A stretch of DNA of 37,572 nucleotides from assembly GCF_900107605.1 (NCBI RefSeq), contig NZ_FNQJ01000033.1, positions 1-37,572 of the forward strand, written 5' to 3'. The stretch comes from Acidovorax soli (lineage in GTDB: Bacteria; Pseudomonadota; Gammaproteobacteria; Burkholderiales; Burkholderiaceae_C). Within the stretch, counting starts at the first letter, position 1, and each line of letters starts with the position of its first letter. The notes under the pieces were generated by a model, which worked only from the letters and a program-made list of their open reading frames with translations, did not search any database and had not been told where the DNA came from. The translations under genes and the position numbers were made by a program. This document shows positions 8,501 to 15,406 of this stretch, piece by piece.

Positions 8501-8700
8501 AACATGGCGCTGCTGGGCGCCGTCACCTGTCCCCGGGGCTCCCCGGATTTGTGGCAGATCCTGCTTCAAATCTGAACACTTTGCGGGCACCCTGGTACGT
8601 AAGTGCGCACTGCGGGGTGGACCGGCGTGGCGGCCAGGTTGGCATGGATGTTGCCCCAGGCACGTGGCAAGTCCATGAATCCCACTGAAAGGTCCCCACC

Positions 8701-9021
8701 GTGCGCAACGTCTTCTTCCTCGCCTCCCTGTGGGCTGCCGCCGCAGCCCATGCCTCCACCGACCTGGCCTCAGCGGCCGAGATCGCCAAGGCCAACGGCT
8801 GCTACAGCTGCCACTCCGCAGCCGAGAAGATCGTCGGCCCGGCATTCAACTCGGTGGCCGAGAAATACGCCGGCGACAAGGATGCCGTGGCTTCGCTGGC
8901 GCAGTCCATACAACTGGGCTCCAAGGGCAAGTGGGGGCGGGCAGCCATGCCTGCGCATTCCAGCCTCAGCGCGCAGGACCTGAAACTGCTGGCCGGCTGG
9001 GTGCTCAGCAGCAAGCCGTGA
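8701..9021 (+). CDS. Small class I cytochrome c (c551/c552-like)
   Basis: This is a 106-residue exported monohaem cytochrome. The signal peptide (MRNVFFLASLWAAAAAHA) is followed by the haem motif CYSCH at residues 34-38 and an axial Met83 in AAMPAHSSLS, the spacing of cytochrome c551/c552-type electron carriers. Start is GTG 8701, with GAAAGG about seven bases upstream; no in-frame ATG precedes the signal peptide. It would shuttle electrons in the periplasm. Lying next to the quinoprotein/flavocytochrome locus, it may accept electrons from it, but this is inference from location. Confidence 0.88.
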   Translation: MRNVFFLASLWAAAAAHASTDLASAAEIAKANGCYSCHSAAEKIVGPAFNSVAEKYAGDKDAVASLAQSIQLGSKGKWGRAAMPAHSSLSAQDLKLLAGWVLSSKP

Positions 9022-9278
9022 GCCACGCCATGGCTGCCGTGCATCCGCGCACTCTGCTCGGGGCGGCCCGGGCCATGCTCCAGCCAGCCGTTGACGAGCG
9101 AGACCAGCACCTGCAGGCCCAGGCCGCTTGCCTGCTGGGCGACTACCAGAGTGCCCGCAGGCTGTGGGAAGCGCTGGCGCAGAACGGCGACGGCGAGGCG
9201 CTGGAGCGGCTGCTTCAGCTCGCGCAGCGCGGGCCGCGCGAGGCCGCGGCCCTTAGCGGTCCCAGATATCCGCGCTGA
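9018..9278 (+). CDS. Small helical-repeat (Sel1/TPR-like) protein, hypothetical
   Basis: A frame opening at GTG 9018, overlapping the cytochrome stop by four bases (alternative ATG 9030), encodes 86 residues. The stretch GDYQSARRLWEALAQNGDGE followed by ALERLLQLA resembles one Sel1/TPR-type helical hairpin. There is no signal peptide. Its end overlaps the 3' end of the convergent flavoprotein gene by 26 bp. The four-base overlap argues for translational coupling with the cytochrome. Family and role are unknown, and it may not be a real gene. Confidence 0.45.
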   Translation: MSHAMAAVHPRTLLGAARAMLQPAVDERDQHLQAQAACLLGDYQSARRLWEALAQNGDGEALERLLQLAQRGPREAAALSGPRYPR

Positions 9279-10521
9279 TGGCCGCGTACCAATCCGCGCC
9301 GTGGTTCGCCTCGGCGGCGCGGTGCCCGGCCGGGGCGTCCAGAGGGCTCACGCCCACGCTGTGCGGCAGGTCCGCCAGGCGCCCCTGCTGCACGCGGTAC
9401 ACCCCTGACACGGAGATGCCGTAGCCCGGCGCCAGCAGGCTGTAGCAGGTGTTGGCGTACCAGGCCGTGGGGGGCGTCTTGTCGCTCAATTCGGCGGCGA
9501 TGGCCGCCGCCACTACCTTGCCCTGGTTGTTGGCCGCAAAGCCGGATTTGGGAATGGGCCCGGCCAGGGCCGCGTCGCCCAGCACATGGATGCCGGCCAC
9601 GCGCTGCGATGCGAGGTTTTCGCCGCGCACGGGGGCCCAGCCGCTGGCGTCGGTCACGCCCGCGCGCTCGGCGATCAGCCCCGCCTTCTGCGGCGGGATG
9701 ACGTTGAGCACGTCGGCCCTGTGGTGCGTGCCGAAGGCCGTCTCCACCTCCAGCGCCCGCGCATCCACGCGCACCACCTGGCCGTCCTGCGCCAGGCTGA
9801 CCCATTCGAGCATGTCGCCGTACAAGGCCTTCCAGCCCTGCAGGAACAGCGCTTTCTTCGAGAAGTTGTTCTTCGCGTCCAGCAGCAACAGCTTGCTGCG
9901 CGGCTTGTGCTGGCGCAGGTAGTGCGCCACCAGGCTGGCACGCTCATACGGCCCGGGTGGGCAGCGGAACGGGTTGTCGGGAATCACCATCACGAACCGG
10001 CCACCGTCGGGCATGGCCTGCAACTGGCGGCGCAGCAGCAGGGTCTGCGCGCCGGCCTTCCAGGCATGGGGTGCAAGCTCGGCGGCCGCCCGGTCGTAGC
10101 CTTCGAGCGCGTCCCAGCGCATGTCCACGCCGGGCGAGAGCACCAGGCGGTCCCAGCGCAGTTCCTGGCCGGTGTGCAGGCGCAGGCTGCGCCGCTGGCC
10201 ATCCACGTCCTCGGCCCGCGCGTGCACGACCTGTACGCCCGTGGCGCGCAGGCCGTCGTAGCCGTGGCCGATGCTGTCCCAGCTGCGCAGTCCCGCCAGG
10301 TAATGGTTGGAGAACGGGCAGGTGAAGAAGCGATCGGCGGGCTCGACCAGCGTGACCTGGACCTGCGGCGCCCAGGTGCGCAGGTAGCGCGCCACCGTGG
10401 CGCCGCCAAAGCCGCCGCCCACCACCACCACGCGCGCACCTGCGCCTTGCGCACGCACGACGGCGGGTGCGGCCAGGCTTGCGGCGCCAAGCAGCAGTTG
10501 ACGGCGGTGCAACGCCGCCAT
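9253..10521 (-). CDS. Flavocytochrome c-type FAD oxidoreductase (FccB/SoxF-like)
   Basis: This 422-residue exported flavoprotein has a twin-Arg-like signal (HRRQLLLGAASLAAP), the FAD-binding VVVVGGGFGG at 31-40, PFRCPPGPYERAS with Cys187 and NTCYSLLAPGYG with Cys359. In flavocytochrome c sulfide dehydrogenase, the equivalent Cys pair forms the redox disulfide beside the flavin. Family knowledge: FccB oxidises sulfide and passes electrons to the FccA cytochrome. Here the gene overlaps the cytochrome gene by ATGA and sits in a PQQ-alcohol-dehydrogenase locus behind a sigma-54 promoter, so the substrate may be a different thiol-linked compound. The annotation 'sulfide dehydrogenase' should be treated with care. 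Confidence 0.88.
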   Translation of the reverse strand: MAALHRRQLLLGAASLAAPAVVRAQGAGARVVVVGGGFGGATVARYLRTWAPQVQVTLVEPADRFFTCPFSNHYLAGLRSWDSIGHGYDGLRATGVQVVHARAEDVDGQRRSLRLHTGQELRWDRLVLSPGVDMRWDALEGYDRAAAELAPHAWKAGAQTLLLRRQLQAMPDGGRFVMVIPDNPFRCPPGPYERASLVAHYLRQHKPRSKLLLLDAKNNFSKKALFLQGWKALYGDMLEWVSLAQDGQVVRVDARALEVETAFGTHHRADVLNVIPPQKAGLIAERAGVTDASGWAPVRGENLASQRVAGIHVLGDAALAGPIPKSGFAANNQGKVVAAAIAAELSDKTPPTAWYANTCYSLLAPGYGISVSGVYRVQQGRLADLPHSVGVSPLDAPAGHRAAEANHGADWYAAISADIWDR

Positions 10522-10874
10522 CACGGCGTCTCCGTGGGCAGGGCGGCAAACCACCGTGCCAGGGCCTGCATCTGGGCCGTGTCATAGCCTTGCATCAGGA
10601 GCGGCATGACGGTGGCGCCGGCCACCCGCCCGGCCTTGAACGCCTGCATGCGCTCCAGCAAGAGGGCGCTGCTGCGGCCGCGCAGGGCCGGAATGCTGCC
10701 CGAGGCTTCGGCTGGCGGCCGCCCGCCGGGGCCGTGGCAAGTGACACAGTTGCCGGCGAGCAGGGCCACGTCCTGGACGGGCAGCGAAGGCAAGGGCTGC
10801 GCCGCGCAAGGCAACAGCAGCAGAAGGGCTGCCCATGGGGCGCACTTTTTGATAGCTGTCAGCGCTTGTCGCAT
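10521..10874 (-). CDS. Monohaem cytochrome c subunit, FccA-like
   Basis: This 117-residue exported cytochrome has a haem motif CVTCH at residues 43-47 and a likely axial Met90 in TVMPLLMQGYD, the layout of a single FccA-type cytochrome domain. The stop overlaps the flavoprotein start (ATGA), so the two are translationally coupled and likely form a flavocytochrome c. The start ATG and the first nine codons (MRQALTAIK) lie within a dispersed repeat (10845-10880), and the signal peptide follows directly. An upstream in-frame start exists but has no signal-like sequence. No clear ribosome site is seen. Probably co-transcribed with pqqD. Confidence 0.85.
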   Translation of the reverse strand: MRQALTAIKKCAPWAALLLLLPCAAQPLPSLPVQDVALLAGNCVTCHGPGGRPPAEASGSIPALRGRSSALLLERMQAFKAGRVAGATVMPLLMQGYDTAQMQALARWFAALPTETP

Positions 10875-10880
10875 AAGCGT
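10845..10880 (-). repeat. Dispersed repeat copy supplying the cytochrome start codon
   Basis: On the minus strand it reads ATGCGACAAGCGCTGACAGC then TATCAAAAAG. The core AAGCGCTG...AGCTATNAAAA is shared with 19121-19174 and 24454-24502. The ATG and first codons of the FccA-like gene lie within it. Confidence 0.55.
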
Positions 10881-10909
10881 TATGTCCGATTGATCTATAA
10901 ACCAGCAGC

Positions 10910-10969
10910 GCGCTACGCGCCACCCACAACCTACGAAACCGGCGCGCCCCAAACGAAGGCGCGTAGCGC
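10910..10969. repeat. Inverted repeat, 12-bp arms
   Basis: GCGCTACGCGCC at 10910-10921 and its exact reverse complement GGCGCGTAGCGC at 10958-10969 flank a 36-bp loop in the gap between pqqD and the fccA-like gene. It could weaken or process the transcript between the two genes. No T tract follows, so it is not a standard terminator. Confidence 0.6.
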
Positions 10970-10986
10970 CACAGGGGGGTATCCCA

Positions 10987-11289
10987 TCAGTCTAACCAGC
11001 CCCGGCGCATGCCCTCGGCCAGCAGTTCCTGCACCTGGGGGCCGATGCCCTGGATGTCGTACAGCGCCTCCAGCTCGCAGACGATGTCCGCCACGGTGTG
11101 GCGTCCGTCGCAGCGGCGCAGTATCTCGGCGGCGCTGTCGTTGAGCTGCACCGTGTCCTCGGAGGAGCGCAGCACCCAGCGCGTCTGGGCGGTCTGGTAC
11201 TGCAGGCGCAGGTGGCGCGAAAGATGGGGCAGCATGGTGGGGGCGCCGGAGTGGTGGTGCTCTGGTGCGCTGGCAGCGTCAAAGTGCAT
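10987..11289 (-). CDS. pqqD: PqqD-family PQQ biosynthesis peptide chaperone
   Basis: This 100-residue protein matches PqqD through LSRHLRLQYQTAQTRWVLRS, VQLNDSAAEILRRCDG and RHTVADIVCELEALY. PqqD is a RiPP recognition element that binds the PqqA precursor peptide and presents it to the radical SAM enzyme PqqE. Start ATG 11287-11289 gives a His-rich N-terminal extension (EHHH); the ATG at 11233-11235 would give a more standard length, and neither has a clear ribosome site. No pqqA, B, C or E lies in the window. A strong sigma-54 promoter lies about 70 bp upstream, so the gene is expected to be induced with the alcohol-oxidation genes. Confidence 0.87.
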   Translation of the reverse strand: MHFDAASAPEHHHSGAPTMLPHLSRHLRLQYQTAQTRWVLRSSEDTVQLNDSAAEILRRCDGRHTVADIVCELEALYDIQGIGPQVQELLAEGMRRGWLD

Positions 11290-11357
11290 GGCAGGTTTTT
11301 TTTGATGGTATTCGGCAGGGACCACGGGACGCGCAAAAACAGTATGGGCATAGCTCA

Positions 11358-11372
11358 GCAAAAAAAATGCCA
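11358..11372 (-). promoter_or_regulatory. Sigma-54 (-24/-12) promoter for pqqD-fccAB
   Basis: The minus strand reads TGGCATTTTTTTTGC, matching the consensus TGGCAC-N5-TTGC with correct spacing and a T-rich spacer. It lies 69 bp upstream of the pqqD start. Confidence 0.8.
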
Positions 11373-11460
11373 AGCCCCCACGCCCATGCCATGCCGTCGG
11401 CTGGCACGGCGCCGGCCTGCCCGTCCCCACACCGCGGCAGCGTGCCACGGCGCGCTCAAG

Positions 11461-11477
11461 TGCTCCAAAGCGGAGCA
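11461..11477. promoter_or_regulatory. Candidate activator-binding inverted repeat (enhancer)
   Basis: TGCTCC-AAAGC-GGAGCA is a perfect six-base inverted repeat between the two divergent sigma-54 promoters, about 50 to 90 bp from each. A related TTGCTCCAAA/GGAGCAA pair lies upstream of the dehydrogenase promoter. The position fits a bacterial enhancer-binding protein site; binding is inferred. Confidence 0.4.
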
Positions 11478-11528
11478 ATGCTTGTCACAGTGCGGCGGGG
11501 CATGGTGCGTACCGTGTGGCGCGCAGCA

Positions 11529-11543
11529 TGGCCTGGTTCTTGC
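11529..11543 (+). promoter_or_regulatory. Sigma-54 (-24/-12) promoter for pedF
   Basis: TGGCCTGGTTCTTGC has both invariant dinucleotides (GG and GC) at the correct spacing and the TTGC -12 box. It ends 36 bp before the pedF start codon, leaving a leader of about 25 bases with AAGGAGA at 11568-11574. Confidence 0.75.
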
Positions 11544-11579
11544 TGCAGGCTGGTACCACCAGAGACCAAGGAGACATCA

Positions 11580-12071
11580 ATGCATTCCGTCGTTCAGACA
11601 TGGGCCCGCAAGGGCGCACCATCGGCCCTCGCTCTTGCGCTGGTCGCCAGCCTGGGCGCCGCCTGGGCGCATGGGGACGTGACCCCGCAGCCCGTGGATA
11701 CGCGCACCCTGCCGCCCGTGGGGCAGAAATGGCTGGAGGACAACCCCTACAGCAAGGGCCCCGCGCAGGCCGAGGCGGTGCGCATCGGCGCATCCGGCTA
11801 CAACCAGAACTGCGCCCGCTGCCACGGGCTGGAGGCCATATCCGGCGGCATTGCCCCCGACCTGCGCAAGCTCGACGAGGAGTGCACCAGCCTGGCGGAC
11901 GCGCTGAAGAAGAACGCCTGCTTCAAGGAGGTCAACGACTACTTCATGGGCACCGCGCGCCGGGGCCGCACGCGCGACGGCCGGGTGTACATGCCGCCGT
12001 TCGAGGGCATGTTGTCCCAGGAGGCCCTGTGGGCCATCAAGACTTATCTCGAATCGCGGCGCGAACCATGA
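11580..12071 (+). CDS. pedF: Cytochrome c-550 PedF
   Basis: This 163-residue periplasmic cytochrome c belongs to the PedF family that accepts electrons from PQQ ethanol dehydrogenases. It has a signal peptide to about residue 31 (AWA/HG), the haem motif CARCH at 78-82, axial Met138 in VYMPPFEGM, and two extra Cys (102 and 114) likely to form a disulfide as in this subfamily. ATG 11580 follows AAGGAGA by five bases and a sigma-54 promoter at 11529-11543. The stop overlaps the next gene (ATGA), so it is an operon with the binding protein. Convergent to the dehydrogenase block across a two-way terminator. Confidence 0.93.
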   Translation: MHSVVQTWARKGAPSALALALVASLGAAWAHGDVTPQPVDTRTLPPVGQKWLEDNPYSKGPAQAEAVRIGASGYNQNCARCHGLEAISGGIAPDLRKLDEECTSLADALKKNACFKEVNDYFMGTARRGRTRDGRVYMPPFEGMLSQEALWAIKTYLESRREP

Positions 12072-12952
12072 ACGGCGCATCCCACAAACCGCCATCGACG
12101 GGCCGCCGCCAGCTGGTGCTGGGGCTGCTGCCGCTGCTCGCCGGTATGGGCGCGGCCCATGCACAGGAAGAACCGAGCGGCCTGGAGCGCATCCGCGCCA
12201 ACGGCGCGCTCAAGGTGGCGCTGTACAACGACTTCCCGCCGTTTTCCGCGAAGTCGGCGCAGGGCATTCAGGGGCTGGACGTGTCGCTGGCGCAGGCCCT
12301 GGCGCGTGCCATGGGGTTGCAGCTGTCCCTGCTGCCCTTCGATGGCGACGAGAACATGAACGACGACCTGCGCAACATGGTCTGGAAGGGCCACTACCTG
12401 GGCTACGGTCCGGCCGACGTGATGCTACACGTGCCCGTGGACAAGTATTTCATGCAGCAGAACAGGCAGGCGCTGATCTTTGCTCCGTACATGCGCGAGC
12501 AGGTCGTGCTGGTGCGCGACAAGCGGCGCCTGCCGGAGGTGGCGGGGGTTGCCGACCTCCGGGGCGTGCCCCTGGCCGCCGAGCGCGGCACCGGCGCAGC
12601 CAGCGCCCTGATCGGGCACGACAACCGCTTGCTGAGCGCACAGGTGCACCTGTACGAAAACGGCGTCAAGGCCGTGCAGGCGGTGTTGCAGGGCGAGGCG
12701 GCCGCCGCCTATGTCACGCGCGCGCAGGCGGAGTCCGCAATCTTCCAGGCGCAGCCGAGGTCCGAGCAGATGGCGATCGGCGAGCTCCCGCTGGCGGGCG
12801 TGCCGTCCCAGGGCTGGCTGGTGGGCATGGCCATCAAGGCCAGGAACGAGGAGCTGGGCCAGGCCCTGCAACAGGCCCTGCAGTCACTGCGCGGCAGCGG
12901 CGAACTGCTGGCGATTTTCAAGCAGCATGGCCTGACATTGACCGCGCCCTGA
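12068..12952 (+). CDS. Quinoprotein-associated periplasmic binding protein (ABC family 3/MoxJ-like)
   Basis: This 294-residue protein has a signal peptide (RRQLVLGLLPLLAGMGAAHA) and the family 3 solute-binding fold: LKVALYNDFPPFS near residue 50, GLDVSLAQALARAMG, and ADVMLHVPVD. Members of this group (MoxJ, XoxJ, PedB-like) accompany PQQ alcohol dehydrogenases. XoxJ/MoxJ are thought to help mature or activate the dehydrogenase rather than to feed a transporter. Consistent with that, no ABC permease or ATPase is nearby. It overlaps pedF by four bases. Its exact ligand is unknown. Confidence 0.85.
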   Translation: MNGASHKPPSTGRRQLVLGLLPLLAGMGAAHAQEEPSGLERIRANGALKVALYNDFPPFSAKSAQGIQGLDVSLAQALARAMGLQLSLLPFDGDENMNDDLRNMVWKGHYLGYGPADVMLHVPVDKYFMQQNRQALIFAPYMREQVVLVRDKRRLPEVAGVADLRGVPLAAERGTGAASALIGHDNRLLSAQVHLYENGVKAVQAVLQGEAAAAYVTRAQAESAIFQAQPRSEQMAIGELPLAGVPSQGWLVGMAIKARNEELGQALQQALQSLRGSGELLAIFKQHGLTLTAP

Positions 12953-12967
12953 CTGCGGCGCCAATGC

Positions 12968-13005
12968 AAAACCCTGGAATGCCTGCGCGGCCTTCCAGGG
13001 TTTTT
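12968..13005. terminator. Bidirectional rho-independent terminator
   Basis: AAAACCCTGGAA (12968-12979) pairs perfectly with TTCCAGGGTTTT (12993-13004). The T run on the plus strand and the A run at the other end allow termination of both the pedF operon and the convergent TonB-receptor gene, whose stop codon it touches. Confidence 0.85.
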
Positions 13006-15293
13006 CAACGCCATTCGTAGCGCATGCCGACGGTGAAGCTGCGGCCCATGCCGGGCGCGACGAAGCGCGAAGAGCCCATGTCGTCGCCGGGCCGGACCGC
13101 CACGCCGCCGGGGAAGGCGTCCTCGCTGCCAGTGGCGTAGGTGACGTAGCGCTTGTCGAGCAGGTTGTTGGCGCGCGCGTAGACCTTCCAGCCCGGATAG
13201 ACCTGCCAGCTGGCACGGGCGTTGAACAGGCCGTAGCCGGCCACGGTGCCCAGCTTGGGGCGCGAGCCGCTCTCGTTGCCGGCCACCACCTGGGAGCCCA
13301 TGGCGAGCCAGTCGCCACCCACGACCACGGTGGGCGTGGCGCGCCAGTCGGCCGATAGCTTGAACACATGGCGCGGCAGGGCGGCCATGCGCGTGCCGGG
13401 GTGGAACTCGTTGGGCCTGGCGGCCGTGCTCAGGGGGCCGAAGAGCACGCCGCTGCTCTGATAGGTGGCGTCCAGGTAGCTGTAGCTGGCGCGCATGTCC
13501 CAGGTGCCGCGCTGCACATGGACGCTGAGCTCCAGGCCCTGGCGGCGGGTCTTGCCGATGTTGTTGAAGAACCCCGCCTGCGAGATGCCCGCGCGCATGA
13601 AGGCGATGTCATCGTTGTTCACCGAGCGGAACAGGGCGCTGGTCAATAGCACGCCGTCGGCCGGGCGCAGCCGCGCGCCCAGCTCCAGCGTGCGGGTGAC
13701 CACCTGCTGGAGGTAGGGGTCAGCCTGCAGGCCGGTCGGCAGTGTGCAGGGCTGGGCCGGGTCGGCGCAGCCGAGCTCCAGCGCGGTCGGCATGCGCGTG
13801 CCCTGCGACAGGCTGGCAAAGCCGGTGGCCGCCGGGGTGAAGGCGTGCGTGATACCGATGGCCGGGTTGAGCTTGCTGTAGGTGAAGCTCTCGCGCTCGT
13901 AGGGTGCTGGGTGCCCCAGGTCGTTGCGCACGCGGCTGTGGTTCCAGCGCGCCGACAGGCTCAGCTGCGTGTGTTCGGTCAGGCTGATGGTGTCGGCAGC
14001 GAAAAGCCCCAGGCGCGTGCTGCGTCCGCGCAGGGACACCTCGTGCTCCAGGTCCGATCCGGGGATAGTCTGGGTGACGCGGTTGGCGTCGAAGAGGGCT
14101 TCCTGCTGGTAATGGTCGTAGTCGGCCGTGCTGCCCGCCAGGTCGGCGCCCAGGGCCAGTTGGTGCGCGCCGGCCTGGCGCGTCCATTGCAGCGTCGTGC
14201 CGGCCTCGGAATACCGCGCCTGGCTCACGTTGAACACCGCGTTGTTGCGGATATAGCCCGGTGCCGCCGGGTTGGTGCAATGGGCGGTACCGGGTTTTTC
14301 GCAGCTCTCTATCCATTCGGCCCAGTTTCCGCTCACATCGCCGTTGCTGCCGTTGCGACGCGCAGAGCGGTGCCAGGCCACCAGCGAAAGCTGGTCGTTT
14401 GGGGTGATGGAGTGCGTCAGCTGGAAATTCAGCAAATCGCCACGGTTGCGGGTCTGATCGTGGAAGGTGTAGCCCGCGTTGGGCTGCATGTCGTACAGGC
14501 TCTGGTTGAGCAGGCCGTTGCCGGTCAAGTGGCTGCGGCCATGGGTGTAGCTCAGCGCCCAGGAGGTGTCGCCCAGATTGCGCCCGAGCTTGAGGAACAG
14601 GTTGCCCAGGTGGCCCGGCGAGCGCTCGCGCCAGCCGTTCTCGTCGAACCAGGTGCCGGCGACATAAGCGTGCCAGCCCTCACCCCACCGTGCGCCATGG
14701 CCGAATTCGACACGCTTGCGCGCATGGCTGCCAAAGGACACATCGACCTCCGTGCCCGGGTGCGTCAAGCCCGACTTGGTGCCCAGCACCAGCGCCCCGC
14801 CCAGGGTGTTGAGGCCGAACAAAGGGTTGGTGCCGGGAATCAGGGCCACATCGGCCAAAGCCATCTCGGGCACCAGATCCCAGTCCATGACATCGCCCAG
14901 CGGCTGGTTGATGCGCACGCCGTCCAGGTACACCGACAGGCCCTGGGGCGAGCCCAGCAGGGGCGACAGGCGGTGGCCGCGGTAGCTCAGGTCGATCTGG
15001 TAGGGGTTGCCCTGGATGTCGGCGCTGACGACGCCGGGCATGCTGCGGTTGAGGAAGTCGGCCAGGTTCGTGGCCCCGGCGCGCTCGATCTGGGCGTCGC
15101 TGCGCATTTGCGCATTGCCGGGGTATTGCTCTACCGATACGTCCAGGCCGGGCAACGGCGCCTGGTGCACCACTTCCACCTGCGGCAGGCGGTGGACCTT
15201 GTCGATGTCGACGGCCTGCGCGGCCGCCGCTGCGGGCAGGGTCGAGAGCAGGGCCAGCCAGAGACGGTCGGGCCTCGATGGGGTCTTGTTCAT
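13005..15293 (-). CDS. TonB-dependent outer-membrane receptor
   Basis: This 762-residue receptor has a signal peptide (to about residue 26) and a plug domain (about 50-170: QIERAGATNLADFLNRSMPGV, YLDGVRINQPLGD, LNTLGGALVLGTKSG). A 22-strand-type barrel follows, ending in the aromatic/Arg terminus MRYEWR. Cys pairs CEKPGTAHC and CADPAQPC probably close extracellular loops. It lies between PedF and the PQQ dehydrogenase, so it may import a cofactor for the pathway (a lanthanide chelate or PQQ are candidates) or a substrate; the ligand is not evident. Start ATG 15291-15293 gives a clean signal peptide; an in-frame ATG at 15341 would add 16 residues without one. Confidence 0.85.
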   Translation of the reverse strand: MNKTPSRPDRLWLALLSTLPAAAAAQAVDIDKVHRLPQVEVVHQAPLPGLDVSVEQYPGNAQMRSDAQIERAGATNLADFLNRSMPGVVSADIQGNPYQIDLSYRGHRLSPLLGSPQGLSVYLDGVRINQPLGDVMDWDLVPEMALADVALIPGTNPLFGLNTLGGALVLGTKSGLTHPGTEVDVSFGSHARKRVEFGHGARWGEGWHAYVAGTWFDENGWRERSPGHLGNLFLKLGRNLGDTSWALSYTHGRSHLTGNGLLNQSLYDMQPNAGYTFHDQTRNRGDLLNFQLTHSITPNDQLSLVAWHRSARRNGSNGDVSGNWAEWIESCEKPGTAHCTNPAAPGYIRNNAVFNVSQARYSEAGTTLQWTRQAGAHQLALGADLAGSTADYDHYQQEALFDANRVTQTIPGSDLEHEVSLRGRSTRLGLFAADTISLTEHTQLSLSARWNHSRVRNDLGHPAPYERESFTYSKLNPAIGITHAFTPAATGFASLSQGTRMPTALELGCADPAQPCTLPTGLQADPYLQQVVTRTLELGARLRPADGVLLTSALFRSVNNDDIAFMRAGISQAGFFNNIGKTRRQGLELSVHVQRGTWDMRASYSYLDATYQSSGVLFGPLSTAARPNEFHPGTRMAALPRHVFKLSADWRATPTVVVGGDWLAMGSQVVAGNESGSRPKLGTVAGYGLFNARASWQVYPGWKVYARANNLLDKRYVTYATGSEDAFPGGVAVRPGDDMGSSRFVAPGMGRSFTVGMRYEWR

Positions 15294-15406
15294 GGAGGTG
15301 CTGTCGTTGCGTGGCACGGAGGGTGAGTCCGCTGGTGGCAAAAAATATGGGCGGGCGCGCCCGGCCCCATGGCCGGGAACGTGCCGCCAGCGGCATCAAA
15401 GACCCG

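Noticed and set aside
8501..8700. Possible gene or mobile-element scar between the HAD pseudogene and the cytochrome
   Set aside because: No recognised protein similarity, no inverted repeats and no ribosome-linked frame were seen; it looks like further decayed sequence.
9253..10521. Annotating the flavoprotein simply as a sulfide dehydrogenase
   Set aside because: The fold and Cys pair fit, but the sigma-54 alcohol locus gives no support for sulfide as substrate; kept as FccB-like with substrate open.
11290..11579. Possible pqqA precursor peptide gene near pqqD
   Set aside because: No short frame with the E-x3-Y core of PqqA is seen in this gap or in the gap before the dehydrogenase on either strand.
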